Of a DNA stretch of 38,065 nt, positions 7,743-16,219 are shown piece after piece. Every line of letters starts with the position of its first letter. The stretch's first letter is position 1. Made by a program: the position numbers and the translations under genes. This stretch comes from Lachnospiraceae bacterium (GTDB taxonomy: Bacteria; Bacillota_A; Clostridia; Lachnospirales; Lachnospiraceae). The stretch spans positions 1 through 38,065 of the forward strand of contig JAIKXO010000087.1 in the NCBI GenBank assembly GCA_024684065.1, given 5' to 3'. The notes under the pieces were generated by a model that saw nothing but the letters and a program-made list of their open reading frames with translations, was not told the DNA's origin and ran no database searches.

Positions 7743-10646
7743 ATGGCGAAAATGAGAATACATGAGTTTGCAAAGGAAATAGACAGGTCAAGTGCCGATG
7801 TAATTACCTGGCTTGAAGAATTGGGCGTTGAAGGGAAAAAGGCCACATCTGCCATTGATGATGACCAGCAGGAGGCGATAAAGAATAAATATGTCAGGGA
7901 TCACGGGGGGAAGAGCGCTCCGCCTGAGAAGCAGCCTGTAAAAGAGAAGAAAGAAGAGCCTGCTAAAAAGGAGGAGCCTGCGAAGAGTGCTCCGAAACCT
8001 GATAAGGCAGATGAACCGGCAACCCCCGGCCGGCAGACATCAAAGGAGCCTCTGATGAAAAAGCCTGCTCCGGGTGTCAGGCCTGTGGATCAGAAGGCGA
8101 AAGAGCAGGGGAGAAAGCCTGCCTCAGTGGAGCCCGCAAAGAAGAAAAAGCCCAATATTATATTTGTAAGTAATCCTCATAATTCTCAGGCAAGGGGAAA
8201 AGGGGAAATTCCCCAGCAAAGGCCCGGAAACAGACAGGGCGATCGCAGGAGGGAGCCCGTGTCATCTTCCGGACGGCCCAATACAAGCCAGCTTATCCGT
8301 CCTAACGTTCCCCGTTCCCAGACACAGCTTGTCTATCAGGAGACGAGGCCCATCGTAAAGGGAGATCAGAACAGGCCCAGGCCGAAGCAGGATCCTGCCG
8401 TTTCGCAAAGTGGAGGAGAGTCAAATGTCAGAGTTGAGCAGGCTCAAAAAGAGGTACGAAGGGAAGATACGAAGGTTCATCAGAGGAATAACACTGCTTC
8501 TAGGGACAGTGGCAGTGATAACCGCGGTAATAGCAGAACTAACGAGAATAGATCAGGCAGCAGGCCCGAAAGAGGAACCCAGCGCACTGCAGAACGCCAG
8601 CCGGAAAACAGGGGAGCAAATGCCCCGGCCGGCAGAGGAGACCGAAACGTAAGGTTCGTTCAGCGTACCGATCAGGGTCCCGGATTTTCACATGACAACA
8701 AAGGACCGAAGGATCAGGGTGATTCTCCTAAAAGGAATGAGCCTGATAAGAGAAGGCAGAACCAGGATAAGCGCAGAAAAGACCAGAACTTTAATGAAGA
8801 TGGTTTCAGGGGCGGAAAACAGGTCAAGGGAGCCAGGGGAAAGCTTGAAAAGCCTCAGGAAAAGAAACAGGAGGTCAAGGAAGAGGAAAAGATCAAGGTT
8901 ATTACCCTTCCCGAAGTCCTGACGATCAAGGAGCTGGCAGATAAGATGAAGCTCCAGCCCGCCGCCATCATCAAAAAGCTGTTCATGCAGGGAAAGATCG
9001 TTACCGTCAATCAGGAGATATCTTATGAGCAGGCTGAGGAGATAGCAGTCGATTACGATATCCTCTGCGAGAAGGAGGAGGTTGTAGACGTTATCGAAGA
9101 ACTTCTTAAGGAAGATGAAGAAAATGAGAGCGATATGATCAAACGTCCTCCGGTAATCTGCGTGATGGGGCATGTAGATCATGGAAAAACCTCTCTGCTT
9201 GATGCCATCAGGTCTACCCATGTTATAGACAAAGAGGCCGGAGGCATTACCCAGCATATCGGCGCATATGTAGTTAATACCCAGGGCCGGAAGATAACCT
9301 TCCTTGATACACCCGGACATGAAGCTTTTACCGCTATGCGTATGAGAGGGGCAAATTCAACGGATATTGCGATCTTAGTGGTTGCCGCCGATGATGGGGT
9401 GATGCCCCAGACGATAGAAGCCATAAATCATGCCAAGGCTGCCGGGATCGAGATCATAGTTGCTGTCAACAAGATCGATAAGCCCAGCGCGAACATCGAC
9501 AGGGTTAAGCAGGAGCTTTCCGAATATGAGCTTATCTCAGAGGACTGGGGAGGCTCTACGGTATTTGTTCCCGTGTCGGCCAAGACAGGCGAGGGGATAG
9601 ACCAGCTTTTGGAGATGATCCTCTTAACCGCTGATATCATGGAGCTTAAGGCTAATCCGAAGAGAAGAGCCAGAGGTCTTGTCATCGAGGCAGAGCTTGA
9701 CAAGGGAAGAGGTCCGGTTGCTACGGTTCTTGTACAGAAGGGAACACTCAGGGTCGGTGATTTTATCGCCTGCGGCCCATGCCATGGTAAGGTCCGTGCG
9801 ATGATAGATGAAAACGGCAGGCGTGTAAAGGAGGCCGGTCCTTCAACACCCGTCGAGATACTCGGACTTAATGATGTGCCCGGTGCGGGTGAAATATTCA
9901 TTTCTCCTGAAAATGATAAGGAAGCAAAGAGCTTCGCGGATACATTTATTGCCCAGAATAAGATGAAGCTTCTTGACGATACTAAATCGAAGATGTCCCT
10001 CGATGATCTGTTCAACCAGATAAAGGAGGGAAGCTTAAAGGAGCTTAACCTTATCGTCAAAGCTGATGTCCAGGGTTCGGTGGAGGCCGTAAAGGAAAGT
10101 CTCGTCAAGCTCTCAAATGATGAGGTTGTGGTAAAGGTCATTCACGGCGGTGTTGGAGCCATCAATGAATCCGATGTTACTCTTGCAAGTGCATCAAATG
10201 CGATAATAATAGGCTTTAATGTCCGTCCGGATTCGACAGCGAAGAATATAGCGGAGACAGAGGGCGTTGATCTGAGGCTGTATTCAGTCATTTATAAGGC
10301 GATAGAAGATGTCGAACTTGCCATGAAGGGCATGCTTGATCCCATATTCGAGGAAAAAATACTGGGCCACGCAGAGATACGTCAGATATTCAAAGCTTCC
10401 GGTATAGGAAACATAGCAGGAGCTTATGTGCTTGACGGGGTATTTGAGAGGAATTGCAAGGTACGTATACAAAGAGCCGGTGAACAGATTTACGAGGGCA
10501 GCCTTGCCTCACTTAAGAGGTTTAAGGATGATGCCAAGGAAGTCAAGGCCGGATATGAATGCGGACTTGTTTTTGAAAACTTCGGCGATATTGCGGAATT
10601 GGATACGGTTGAGGCTTATAAGATGGTAGAGGTGCCAAGATCATGA
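7743..10646 (+). CDS. infB: translation initiation factor IF-2
   Basis: GTPase that places initiator tRNA on the 30S subunit and promotes subunit joining. The start is ATG 7743, after a strong AGGAGG (7730-7735). Of 967 residues, the first 50 form the IF2_N helix domain ([20 protein letters not shown]). About 50-390 are low-complexity and rich in Lys, Pro, Arg, Asn, Gln and Gly. A second IF2_N module follows near 405-450 ([20 protein letters not shown]). The G domain has GHVDHGKTS (about 475), DTPGHEAFT (about 520) and NKID (about 575), then domains II, III and the C-terminal fMet-tRNA-binding part. The disordered linker makes the protein longer than typical Bacillus IF-2. The end overlaps rbfA by 4 bases. 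Confidence 0.97.
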   Translation: MAKMRIHEFAKEIDRSSADVITWLEELGVEGKKATSAIDDDQQEAIKNKYVRDHGGKSAPPEKQPVKEKKEEPAKKEEPAKSAPKPDKADEPATPGRQTSKEPLMKKPAPGVRPVDQKAKEQGRKPASVEPAKKKKPNIIFVSNPHNSQARGKGEIPQQRPGNRQGDRRREPVSSSGRPNTSQLIRPNVPRSQTQLVYQETRPIVKGDQNRPRPKQDPAVSQSGGESNVRVEQAQKEVRREDTKVHQRNNTASRDSGSDNRGNSRTNENRSGSRPERGTQRTAERQPENRGANAPAGRGDRNVRFVQRTDQGPGFSHDNKGPKDQGDSPKRNEPDKRRQNQDKRRKDQNFNEDGFRGGKQVKGARGKLEKPQEKKQEVKEEEKIKVITLPEVLTIKELADKMKLQPAAIIKKLFMQGKIVTVNQEISYEQAEEIAVDYDILCEKEEVVDVIEELLKEDEENESDMIKRPPVICVMGHVDHGKTSLLDAIRSTHVIDKEAGGITQHIGAYVVNTQGRKITFLDTPGHEAFTAMRMRGANSTDIAILVVAADDGVMPQTIEAINHAKAAGIEIIVAVNKIDKPSANIDRVKQELSEYELISEDWGGSTVFVPVSAKTGEGIDQLLEMILLTADIMELKANPKRRARGLVIEAELDKGRGPVATVLVQKGTLRVGDFIACGPCHGKVRAMIDENGRRVKEAGPSTPVEILGLNDVPGAGEIFISPENDKEAKSFADTFIAQNKMKLLDDTKSKMSLDDLFNQIKEGSLKELNLIVKADVQGSVEAVKESLVKLSNDEVVVKVIHGGVGAINESDVTLASASNAIIIGFNVRPDSTAKNIAETEGVDLRLYSVIYKAIEDVELAMKGMLDPIFEEKILGHAEIRQIFKASGIGNIAGAYVLDGVFERNCKVRIQRAGEQIYEGSLASLKRFKDDAKEVKAGYECGLVFENFGDIAELDTVEAYKMVEVPRS

Positions 10647-10999
10647 AAAAGAACAGTATCAAGCATACAAGGATAAATTCCGAAGTGCAGAGGGAGCTTT
10701 CCAATATCATCAGGTCAGGCATAAAGGATCCGAGGATCGCCCCGATGACCTGCGTTACAGGCGCTGAGGTGGCTACGGATCTGAAGACTGCGAAGATCTG
10801 GGTCTCGGTGCTTGGGGATGACGAAAAAAAAGAGGAGACCATGGAGGGATTAAGGAGTGCCGCGGGGTTCATAAGACATGAGCTTGCAAGCGGGCTTAAT
10901 CTGAGAAACACACCTGAGCTTACATTTATTCTGGATACTTCTGCCGAATACGGGATGAAAATGTCAAAGCTCATTGATGAGGTCAGTCATAATGGTTGA
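10643..10999 (+). CDS. rbfA: 30S ribosome-binding factor RbfA
   Basis: Cold-adaptation and 16S-processing factor that binds free 30S subunits. The 118-residue KH-fold protein has [40 protein letters not shown] and [20 protein letters not shown], the canonical segments. Its ATG overlaps the infB TGA (ATGA), a standard coupling in this operon, and its own end overlaps nrnA by 8 bases. Confidence 0.94.
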   Translation: MKKNSIKHTRINSEVQRELSNIIRSGIKDPRIAPMTCVTGAEVATDLKTAKIWVSVLGDDEKKEETMEGLRSAAGFIRHELASGLNLRNTPELTFILDTSAEYGMKMSKLIDEVSHNG

Positions 11000-11951
11000 T
11001 ATTTTAAAGGAAACGGAAAATGCGTCTGAAATAGGCATTATAGGTCATATAAGGCCTGACGGGGACTGTGTGGGTTCCTGCCTTTCCCTGTATAATTATC
11101 TTATGAATGCATACGGGGATACAGATAAGTGCATTACAGTCTTCCTTGAAAAGCCGGGAGAGATATATTCATATCTGAAGGGCTACGATGAAATTGATTC
11201 ACAGTATTGCTTTAAAAAGCTGGATGTCTGCTTTTCACTGGATGCAAGCACACTGGACAGGCTGGGTGACGGGGTGAGGCTCTTTTCCGGGGCATCGCGT
11301 TCAATATGTATAGATCATCATGTGTCCAATCCGGGCTTCGGAGAATTAAACCACATAGAACCGGGTGCCAGCTCCACGGCTGAGGTACTTATGGAGCTGT
11401 ATGAAGACCGGTTTGTTGACGTTGAGGTCGCAAAGGCGGTTTTTACAGGGATAGTGCACGACAGCGGGGTTTTTCAGTACAGCTGCATGAGCAGGAGATC
11501 ATTTGAGATAGTGGGAAAGCTCTGCGAATATGATTTTGACAGGACAGAGATAATCGATGAATCGTTCTATGAGAAAACCTATGTTCAGAATCAGATCTTA
11601 GGCAGAACGCTTTTGGAAAGCATTTTGTTTATGGACGGGAAATGCATAGCCGGGTCGGTTTCAAGGAAGGTTATGGATTTCTATAACGTGGAGCCCAAGG
11701 ATCTTGACGGTATAGTAAATCAGCTGAGGGTCACTAAAGGTGTGGAGGTCGCTATTTTCATGTATGAGCTCCATTCCCTCGAGTATAAGGTGAGCATGCG
11801 TTCAAACGGAAAAGTGGACGTCGCCAGGATCGCGGAGCTTTTCGGGGGCGGAGGCCATGTCCGAGCCGCAGGCTGTACCATAAACGGTACGGTTTATGAT
11901 GTACTGAACAATCTCTCTTTACAGATAGAAAAGCAGCTGAAGTCATTTTAG
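10992..11951 (+). CDS. nrnA: DHH phosphoesterase NrnA (oligoribonuclease / pAp phosphatase)
   Basis: Degrades 2-5 nt RNA fragments and dephosphorylates pAp (3'-phosphoadenosine 5'-phosphate). The 319-residue product carries the DHH metal motifs GHIRPDGDCVGSCLSL, FSLDASTLDRLGD and the diagnostic ICIDHHVSN, then HDSGVFQYS, and a C-terminal DHHA1 domain ending with FGGGGHVRAAGC. The start is ATG 10992, which keeps the short native N terminus (MVDILKE) and overlaps rbfA by 8 bases; ATG 10974 would add six residues. The rbfA-nrnA-truB order is the usual Firmicute one. Confidence 0.92.
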   Translation: MVDILKETENASEIGIIGHIRPDGDCVGSCLSLYNYLMNAYGDTDKCITVFLEKPGEIYSYLKGYDEIDSQYCFKKLDVCFSLDASTLDRLGDGVRLFSGASRSICIDHHVSNPGFGELNHIEPGASSTAEVLMELYEDRFVDVEVAKAVFTGIVHDSGVFQYSCMSRRSFEIVGKLCEYDFDRTEIIDESFYEKTYVQNQILGRTLLESILFMDGKCIAGSVSRKVMDFYNVEPKDLDGIVNQLRVTKGVEVAIFMYELHSLEYKVSMRSNGKVDVARIAELFGGGGHVRAAGCTINGTVYDVLNNLSLQIEKQLKSF

Positions 11952-12064
11952 CGGAAATGATCCGGCCTGATAACAGACCGGGCTTATTCGACATTTGCCG
12001 CAGCAGATGCCGGATCGATCCGGCACGAACTAAAGTTTTACGGCTTAAAGCCTATAGCCGATAC
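11952..12064. other. nrnA-truB intergenic with an 18-bp perfect palindrome
   Basis: Holds the palindrome TGCCGGATCGATCCGGCA (12008-12025) and a small repeat GGCTTAAAGCC near 12042. In RNA these could form a strong hairpin upstream of truB. The truB start itself has no clear Shine-Dalgarno site, so the structure may matter for its translation. Confidence 0.45.
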
Positions 12065-13006
12065 ATGATGGGCAGATTTGAGTATAATGGAATAATTGTT
12101 ATTTACAAGGAAAAAGGCTTTACCTCTCACGATGTCGTTGCGAAGCTCAGGGGTATCCTTAAGCAAAAGAAGATAGGGCATACGGGGACGCTTGACCCTA
12201 TGGCGGAAGGAGTACTTCCGGTCTGCTTAGGCAGTGCTACAAAGCTTTGCGATATGCTTACCGAAAGCGGGAAGGAATATGAAACAACCCTGCTTTTGGG
12301 AAAGGTTACAGATACCCAGGATGTAACAGGTACTGTTTTAAATGAGGCGCCTGATGAAGCAGTGATGGGACTTTCCGAGGATGAGATCAGATCGGCAGTA
12401 AACAGCTTTACAGGTGATTACAGGCAGATCCCTCCTATGTACTCGGCTCTCAAGGTGAATGGAAAAAAGCTGTACGAGCTGGCCAGGGAGGGGAAGACTG
12501 TAGAGAGAAAAGCAAGGCTGGTCACAATATACAAAACAGACATCCTTTCCATTGAGCTTCCGCTCGTAAGGTTAAGAGTCTCATGTTCGAAGGGCACTTA
12601 TATAAGAACGCTTTGCGAGGATATAGGGAACAGGCTCTCCGTTGGCGGAACTATGCAGGAGCTGTTAAGGACCAGGGCTCATGAATTTGATATAAAAGAC
12701 TCCCACAGACTTTCTGAGATAGAAGAGCTTAACAGGAACGGGGAGCTTATAAACGTGATAATTCCCACGGATTCCGTTTTCAAGAAAGCAGGGGATATTC
12801 ATCCAAAGGATGCCGGCTGCGCACCGGAAGTATATAAGAAGCTTTTGCTTAACGGAAATACGATCCCCCGCCGGATCATAAAAAAGAACATCGATCCGTA
12901 TGACGGAGAACAGTTCAGGTTCTATGATGAGGAAAGACGCTTTATCGGGTTGTATTCGTACGATGGAAAAAGAAACAGCTTTGTGCCCGAGAAGATGTTT
13001 TTATAA
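12065..13006 (+). CDS. truB: tRNA pseudouridine(55) synthase TruB
   Basis: Makes pseudouridine 55 in the T loop of tRNAs. The 313-residue protein begins (M)MGRFEYNGIIVIYKEKGFTS and has the catalytic loop GHTGTLDPMAEGVLPVC (the nucleophile is the Asp of TLDP, about residue 43), then YSALKVNGKKLYELAREG and CSKGTYIRTLCEDIG, followed by a C-terminal PUA-like region. The frame is open further upstream, but family members start right before the NGII segment, so ATG 12065 (or 12068) is chosen; neither has a clear ribosome site. Confidence 0.92.
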   Translation: MMGRFEYNGIIVIYKEKGFTSHDVVAKLRGILKQKKIGHTGTLDPMAEGVLPVCLGSATKLCDMLTESGKEYETTLLLGKVTDTQDVTGTVLNEAPDEAVMGLSEDEIRSAVNSFTGDYRQIPPMYSALKVNGKKLYELAREGKTVERKARLVTIYKTDILSIELPLVRLRVSCSKGTYIRTLCEDIGNRLSVGGTMQELLRTRAHEFDIKDSHRLSEIEELNRNGELINVIIPTDSVFKKAGDIHPKDAGCAPEVYKKLLLNGNTIPRRIIKKNIDPYDGEQFRFYDEERRFIGLYSYDGKRNSFVPEKMFL

Positions 13007-13127
13007 AGTAAAAAATGCCGGTATATAAATCAGGGGCTTCATCGCCGGTTGTCGGAAAAATCCGGTGATCAAAAACCGGCATATTAAAAATGTGGCTTTT
13101 ACCGGCAGATTGTTTCTGCTGATCTTT
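13007..13127. other. truB-ribF intergenic with inverted repeat
   Basis: ATGCCGGT (about 13015-13022) and ACCGGCAT (about 13076-13083) are inverted copies about 50 bases apart, with a further CCGGTT/ATCCGGT repeat between them, so the RNA could fold as a long branched hairpin. No T run follows. I do not see an FMN riboswitch here. Confidence 0.4.
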
Positions 13128-14072
13128 ATGATAATAATCAAGGATACGATAAATTTTAAGCTTAGTGAAAGAACCGCGGTTTCTATCGGAAAATTTGACG
13201 GGATTCACAAAGGTCATGGGAAAATACTGAAAAAGCTTGACGGCTATAAGAAAGAAGGGCTTAAGACTGCTGTTTTTTCGTTTGATATTCCGCCAAATGC
13301 TTATTTTTCCGGAAAGGAGCAGAAGGTTTTACTGACCCCGACGGAAAAACGGAGGGTTTTTGAAGACCTTTCGGTTGATTATCTCATAGAGTTCCCTTTT
13401 AACGAAAAGACGGCGGCTACTGATCCAAAGGTTTTTGTAGAAGATGTCCTTCTTGACAGTATGCAGGCGAAGGTCATTGTCTGCGGTGACGATATAAGCT
13501 TCGGCAGCGAAGGAAGGGGGAATCTGGATCTCCTTAGGAGCTATGAAGCTGAGGGGGCTGTTTCTGTCTGCATTGTCGATAAGGAAACTTACGGGGGAGA
13601 GATCATAAGCTCTTCGAGGATACGGAGTGAGATAGTCTCAGGAAGTATAGAGAAGGCAAACCGGATGCTTTTGATGCCTTATATGTTTTATGGTGAGGTT
13701 GTTCACGGAAGGCGTCTGGGAAGAACGATAGGGATGCCTACGGTCAATCTGCTCCCCGAACCCGACAAGCTGATGCCCGACAGCGGAGTGTATTATTCCG
13801 GGACAAAATACGCGGGCCGGGATTACAGATCCATAACCAATATAGGCGTGAAGCCGACTGTTGTCAGGCATAACGGAAAGGATAAGCCTGTTATGGGGGT
13901 CGAAACCTATATTTATGATTTTGATCGGGAAATCTATGGCGATGAGCTGTTTGTATCGCTTTATCATTTTGTAAGACCGGAGAGAAAATTCAGCTCTGTA
14001 GATGCTCTGAAAGCACAGATGAAAAAAGACATCGAACAGGGAAGAGAGTGGCATGGCAAGCACTTTGTTTAG
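13128..14072 (+). CDS. ribF: bifunctional riboflavin kinase / FAD synthetase RibF
   Basis: Converts riboflavin to FMN and FMN to FAD. The N-terminal FAD synthetase half has SIGKFDGIHKGHGKILKKL (adenylyltransferase HxGH type) and SSRIRSEIVSG. The C-terminal riboflavin kinase half has GRTIGMPTVNLLP (PTxN motif) and YIYDFDREIYGDELFVSLYH. The start ATG 13128 gives MIIIKDTINFKLSERTAVSI, the normal distance to the first motif; an in-frame GTG at 13065 would add a 21-residue hydrophobic extension without family precedent. No strong ribosome site is visible. truB-ribF order is conserved. Confidence 0.9.
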   Translation: MIIIKDTINFKLSERTAVSIGKFDGIHKGHGKILKKLDGYKKEGLKTAVFSFDIPPNAYFSGKEQKVLLTPTEKRRVFEDLSVDYLIEFPFNEKTAATDPKVFVEDVLLDSMQAKVIVCGDDISFGSEGRGNLDLLRSYEAEGAVSVCIVDKETYGGEIISSSRIRSEIVSGSIEKANRMLLMPYMFYGEVVHGRRLGRTIGMPTVNLLPEPDKLMPDSGVYYSGTKYAGRDYRSITNIGVKPTVVRHNGKDKPVMGVETYIYDFDREIYGDELFVSLYHFVRPERKFSSVDALKAQMKKDIEQGREWHGKHFV

Positions 14073-14083
14073 GAGATGATAGA

Positions 14084-15703
14084 ATGACTACTTCCATATT
14101 GCTGACGCTCTGTGGCGGACTCGGGCTCTTCCTGTTCGGGATGAACCTCATGAGTTCGGGCATAGAGAAAGCGGCAGGAGCTAAGCTCAGGAAAATACTT
14201 GAGATCTTTACCACAAATAAATTCACCGGTTTGCTCGTGGGTATAGTATTCACGGGAATTGTCCAGTCTTCCAGTGCCTGTACGGTTATGGTCGTGACCT
14301 TTGTTAATTCCGGGATAATGACCCTGTATCAGGCTGTCGGGGTCATCCTGGGAGCCAATATAGGAACAACGGTCACTTCACAGCTGGTATCCTTTAATCT
14401 TTCCCAATATGCCCCTGCATTTGTGTTTTTAGGGGTTGTGATGCTGTATTTTATCAAGGTCGATATGATACAGAAGACAGGAGAGATCCTGACCGGTTTT
14501 GGAATTCTGTTTATGGGGCTTTCACTCATGTCCCAGTCTATGGGGAACGTTCATGAAATCCCTGTCGTGCTTGATTTCTTCGCAGGCCTTAAAAGCCCTG
14601 TTATTGCGGTCCTTATAGGAACAATAGTAACAGCAGTCATACAATCCTCTTCAGTTACGGTCAGCATAATCCTTATTATGGCAAATCAGGGACTTCTTGA
14701 GCTTCCCATCAGTCTTTTTATTATACTGGGATGTAATATCGGTGCCTGCGCGACCGCGATGCTTGCATCGCTTTCCGGGAAAAAGGATGCAAAAAGGGCG
14801 GCGCTCATCCATCTTGTCTTCAATATTGCCGGAACGATAATAATGTTTATCATCCTGACGGTTGCAATGGGACCTGTCATCAGTCTGCTTGAAGCAGTTT
14901 CCGGTGAAAACATCGGAAGACAGGTCGCTAATGCCCATACGATATTTAAGCTGTTCCAGGTCGCGGTGCTGTTTCCCTTCACTGACTTTATCGTGAGACT
15001 GACCTATATGCTGGTAAGGGGTGAGGATACCAAGGTCGGATACAGGGATAATCTGACGCTTAAATATATAGGTTCCAAAAATATCTTCTCTCCCGCGACT
15101 GCCGTGGTGGAGGCGACTAAAGAGCTGGAGAGGATGGGACTTTTAGCAAGCGAGAATCTGAACCGGGCGATGAATGCGCTTATCACTCTTGATGAAGAGG
15201 ATATAGAGGTGGTATATGAAACGGAAAAAAATATTAATTTCCTGAACCATGCCATCACAGACTATCTTGTGAAGATATCCCAGTTGAATCTGCCTGTGGA
15301 TGACGCGAATTCCATAGGAAGCCTTTTCCATGTCGTCAATGATATAGAAAGGATCGGAGATCATGCCGAAAATGTGGCTGACGCCGCTGTTGCCAGAAAA
15401 GAGAAGAAAATCGATTTCAGCCGTGATGCCCAGAGAGAGATGGGTGAGATGCTCGATATGGTAAACAGGATAATACAGTATTCGATAGAGATGTTTGCCG
15501 AGGGGTCCGAGGACCGCCTGAAGGATGTCGGAGAGCTTGAAAATGCCATTGATGAAAAGGAAAAAGAACTTCAGCAGGCACATATTGACAGGCTGACAAG
15601 AAATGAATGCACTCCCGAGGCCGGAATGCTTTACTCTGATATTATCTCGGGTCTTGAAAGAGTTGCGGATCACGCTACCAATATAGCGTTTGCCATTTCG
15701 TGA
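14084..15703 (+). CDS. Na+/phosphate cotransporter (NptA/YjbB family) with PhoU-like domain
   Basis: Membrane protein predicted to move phosphate with sodium. The 539-residue product has two inverted-repeat transport modules, each with a QSSS signature (VQSSSACTVMVV, VIQSSSVTVSI) and a following GANIGTT / GCNIGAC motif. About eight or nine hydrophobic segments end near residue 315. Residues about 330-539 are soluble, helical and PhoU-like, with EDIEVVYETEKNINFLNHAI and IERIGDHAENVADAAV (the E-x-x-GD-H metal-binding helix), repeated as GLERVADHATNIAFAI. The start ATG 14084 follows AGGAG (14071-14075). It follows ribF closely, an unusual operon partner for ribF. Whether it imports or exports phosphate is unknown. 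Confidence 0.88.
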   Translation: MTTSILLTLCGGLGLFLFGMNLMSSGIEKAAGAKLRKILEIFTTNKFTGLLVGIVFTGIVQSSSACTVMVVTFVNSGIMTLYQAVGVILGANIGTTVTSQLVSFNLSQYAPAFVFLGVVMLYFIKVDMIQKTGEILTGFGILFMGLSLMSQSMGNVHEIPVVLDFFAGLKSPVIAVLIGTIVTAVIQSSSVTVSIILIMANQGLLELPISLFIILGCNIGACATAMLASLSGKKDAKRAALIHLVFNIAGTIIMFIILTVAMGPVISLLEAVSGENIGRQVANAHTIFKLFQVAVLFPFTDFIVRLTYMLVRGEDTKVGYRDNLTLKYIGSKNIFSPATAVVEATKELERMGLLASENLNRAMNALITLDEEDIEVVYETEKNINFLNHAITDYLVKISQLNLPVDDANSIGSLFHVVNDIERIGDHAENVADAAVARKEKKIDFSRDAQREMGEMLDMVNRIIQYSIEMFAEGSEDRLKDVGELENAIDEKEKELQQAHIDRLTRNECTPEAGMLYSDIISGLERVADHATNIAFAIS

Positions 15704-15774
15704 CAATGTCCCGGTTTTCAGATTTATCCTGACAGATAATATATACAGAGATATATACAGAGACAGTACGGCAC

Positions 15775-15803
15775 TTTACAAAGAATCCGTTGTATGCTAA
15801 TAT
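15775..15803 (+). promoter_or_regulatory. sigma-A promoter of rpsO
   Basis: TTTACA (15775-15780), a 17-bp spacer and TAATAT (15798-15803) lie 132 bases before the rpsO start. The start of transcription would be near 15810, giving a leader of about 125 nt. Confidence 0.75.
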
Positions 15804-15809
15804 ATATGG

Positions 15810-15934
15810 GTTGTTTTGGCGGATGCGGCCGTGATCGCGGTCTCTTCGCCCTGTTAAAATAATACCGGCTCTGAGTCCCAGGAATCTCCAACCGGGTCCC
15901 GGTGCCGGCGGATTTCAAATCAGGAGGATTTATA
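15810..15934 (+). promoter_or_regulatory. structured rpsO leader (probable S15 autoregulatory RNA)
   Basis: The leader folds into GC-rich hairpins. GGCG...CGCC encloses GGCCG(TGATCG)CGGTC near 15820-15850. ACCGGC and GCCGGC near 15872 and 15903 enclose CCGG-rich inner arms around 15892-15905. The AGGAGG of rpsO (15923-15928) follows directly. S15 represses its own mRNA through diverse leader structures in several bacterial groups; this leader has the right position and GC-rich junction character, but I cannot match it to a described class by eye. Confidence 0.5.
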
Positions 15935-16201
15935 ATGATCACAAAAGAGAAAAAGGCAGAAATCATGAAGAAGTATGCCCGTTCCGAGGGGGACACCGGT
16001 TCACCCGAGGTACAGGTAGCGGTACTCACAGAGAGGATCAGGGAGCTTACAGAGCATCTGAAGGTTAACCCCAAGGATCATCATTCGGCAAGAGGAATGT
16101 ATCAGATGATAGGTAGAAGGCGTGGACTTCTGGATTATCTGAAGAGAAAGGATATCGAGAGATATCGTGAGATTATCAAACAGTTAGGCTTGAGACGATA
16201 A
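15935..16201 (+). CDS. rpsO: 30S ribosomal protein S15
   Basis: Primary binding protein of the 16S rRNA central domain. The 88-residue product ([20 protein letters not shown]..., [41 protein letters not shown]-like [18 protein letters not shown]) is full length and highly typical. The start is ATG 15935 after AGGAGG (15923-15928). It is followed by pnp after 18 bases, the classical rpsO-pnp pair. Confidence 0.98.
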   Translation: MITKEKKAEIMKKYARSEGDTGSPEVQVAVLTERIRELTEHLKVNPKDHHSARGMYQMIGRRRGLLDYLKRKDIERYREIIKQLGLRR

Positions 16202-16219
16202 AGGAGAAGAAAAAGAAGA

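Noticed and set aside
8410..8652. 80-aa frame inside infB with a methionine start and nearby GGAGGAG
   Set aside because: Inside the low-complexity linker of IF-2 in another frame; the ribosome-like site is chance purine richness.
13007..13127. Possible FMN riboswitch before ribF
   Set aside because: None of the conserved FMN-box segments are visible, only a simple inverted repeat.
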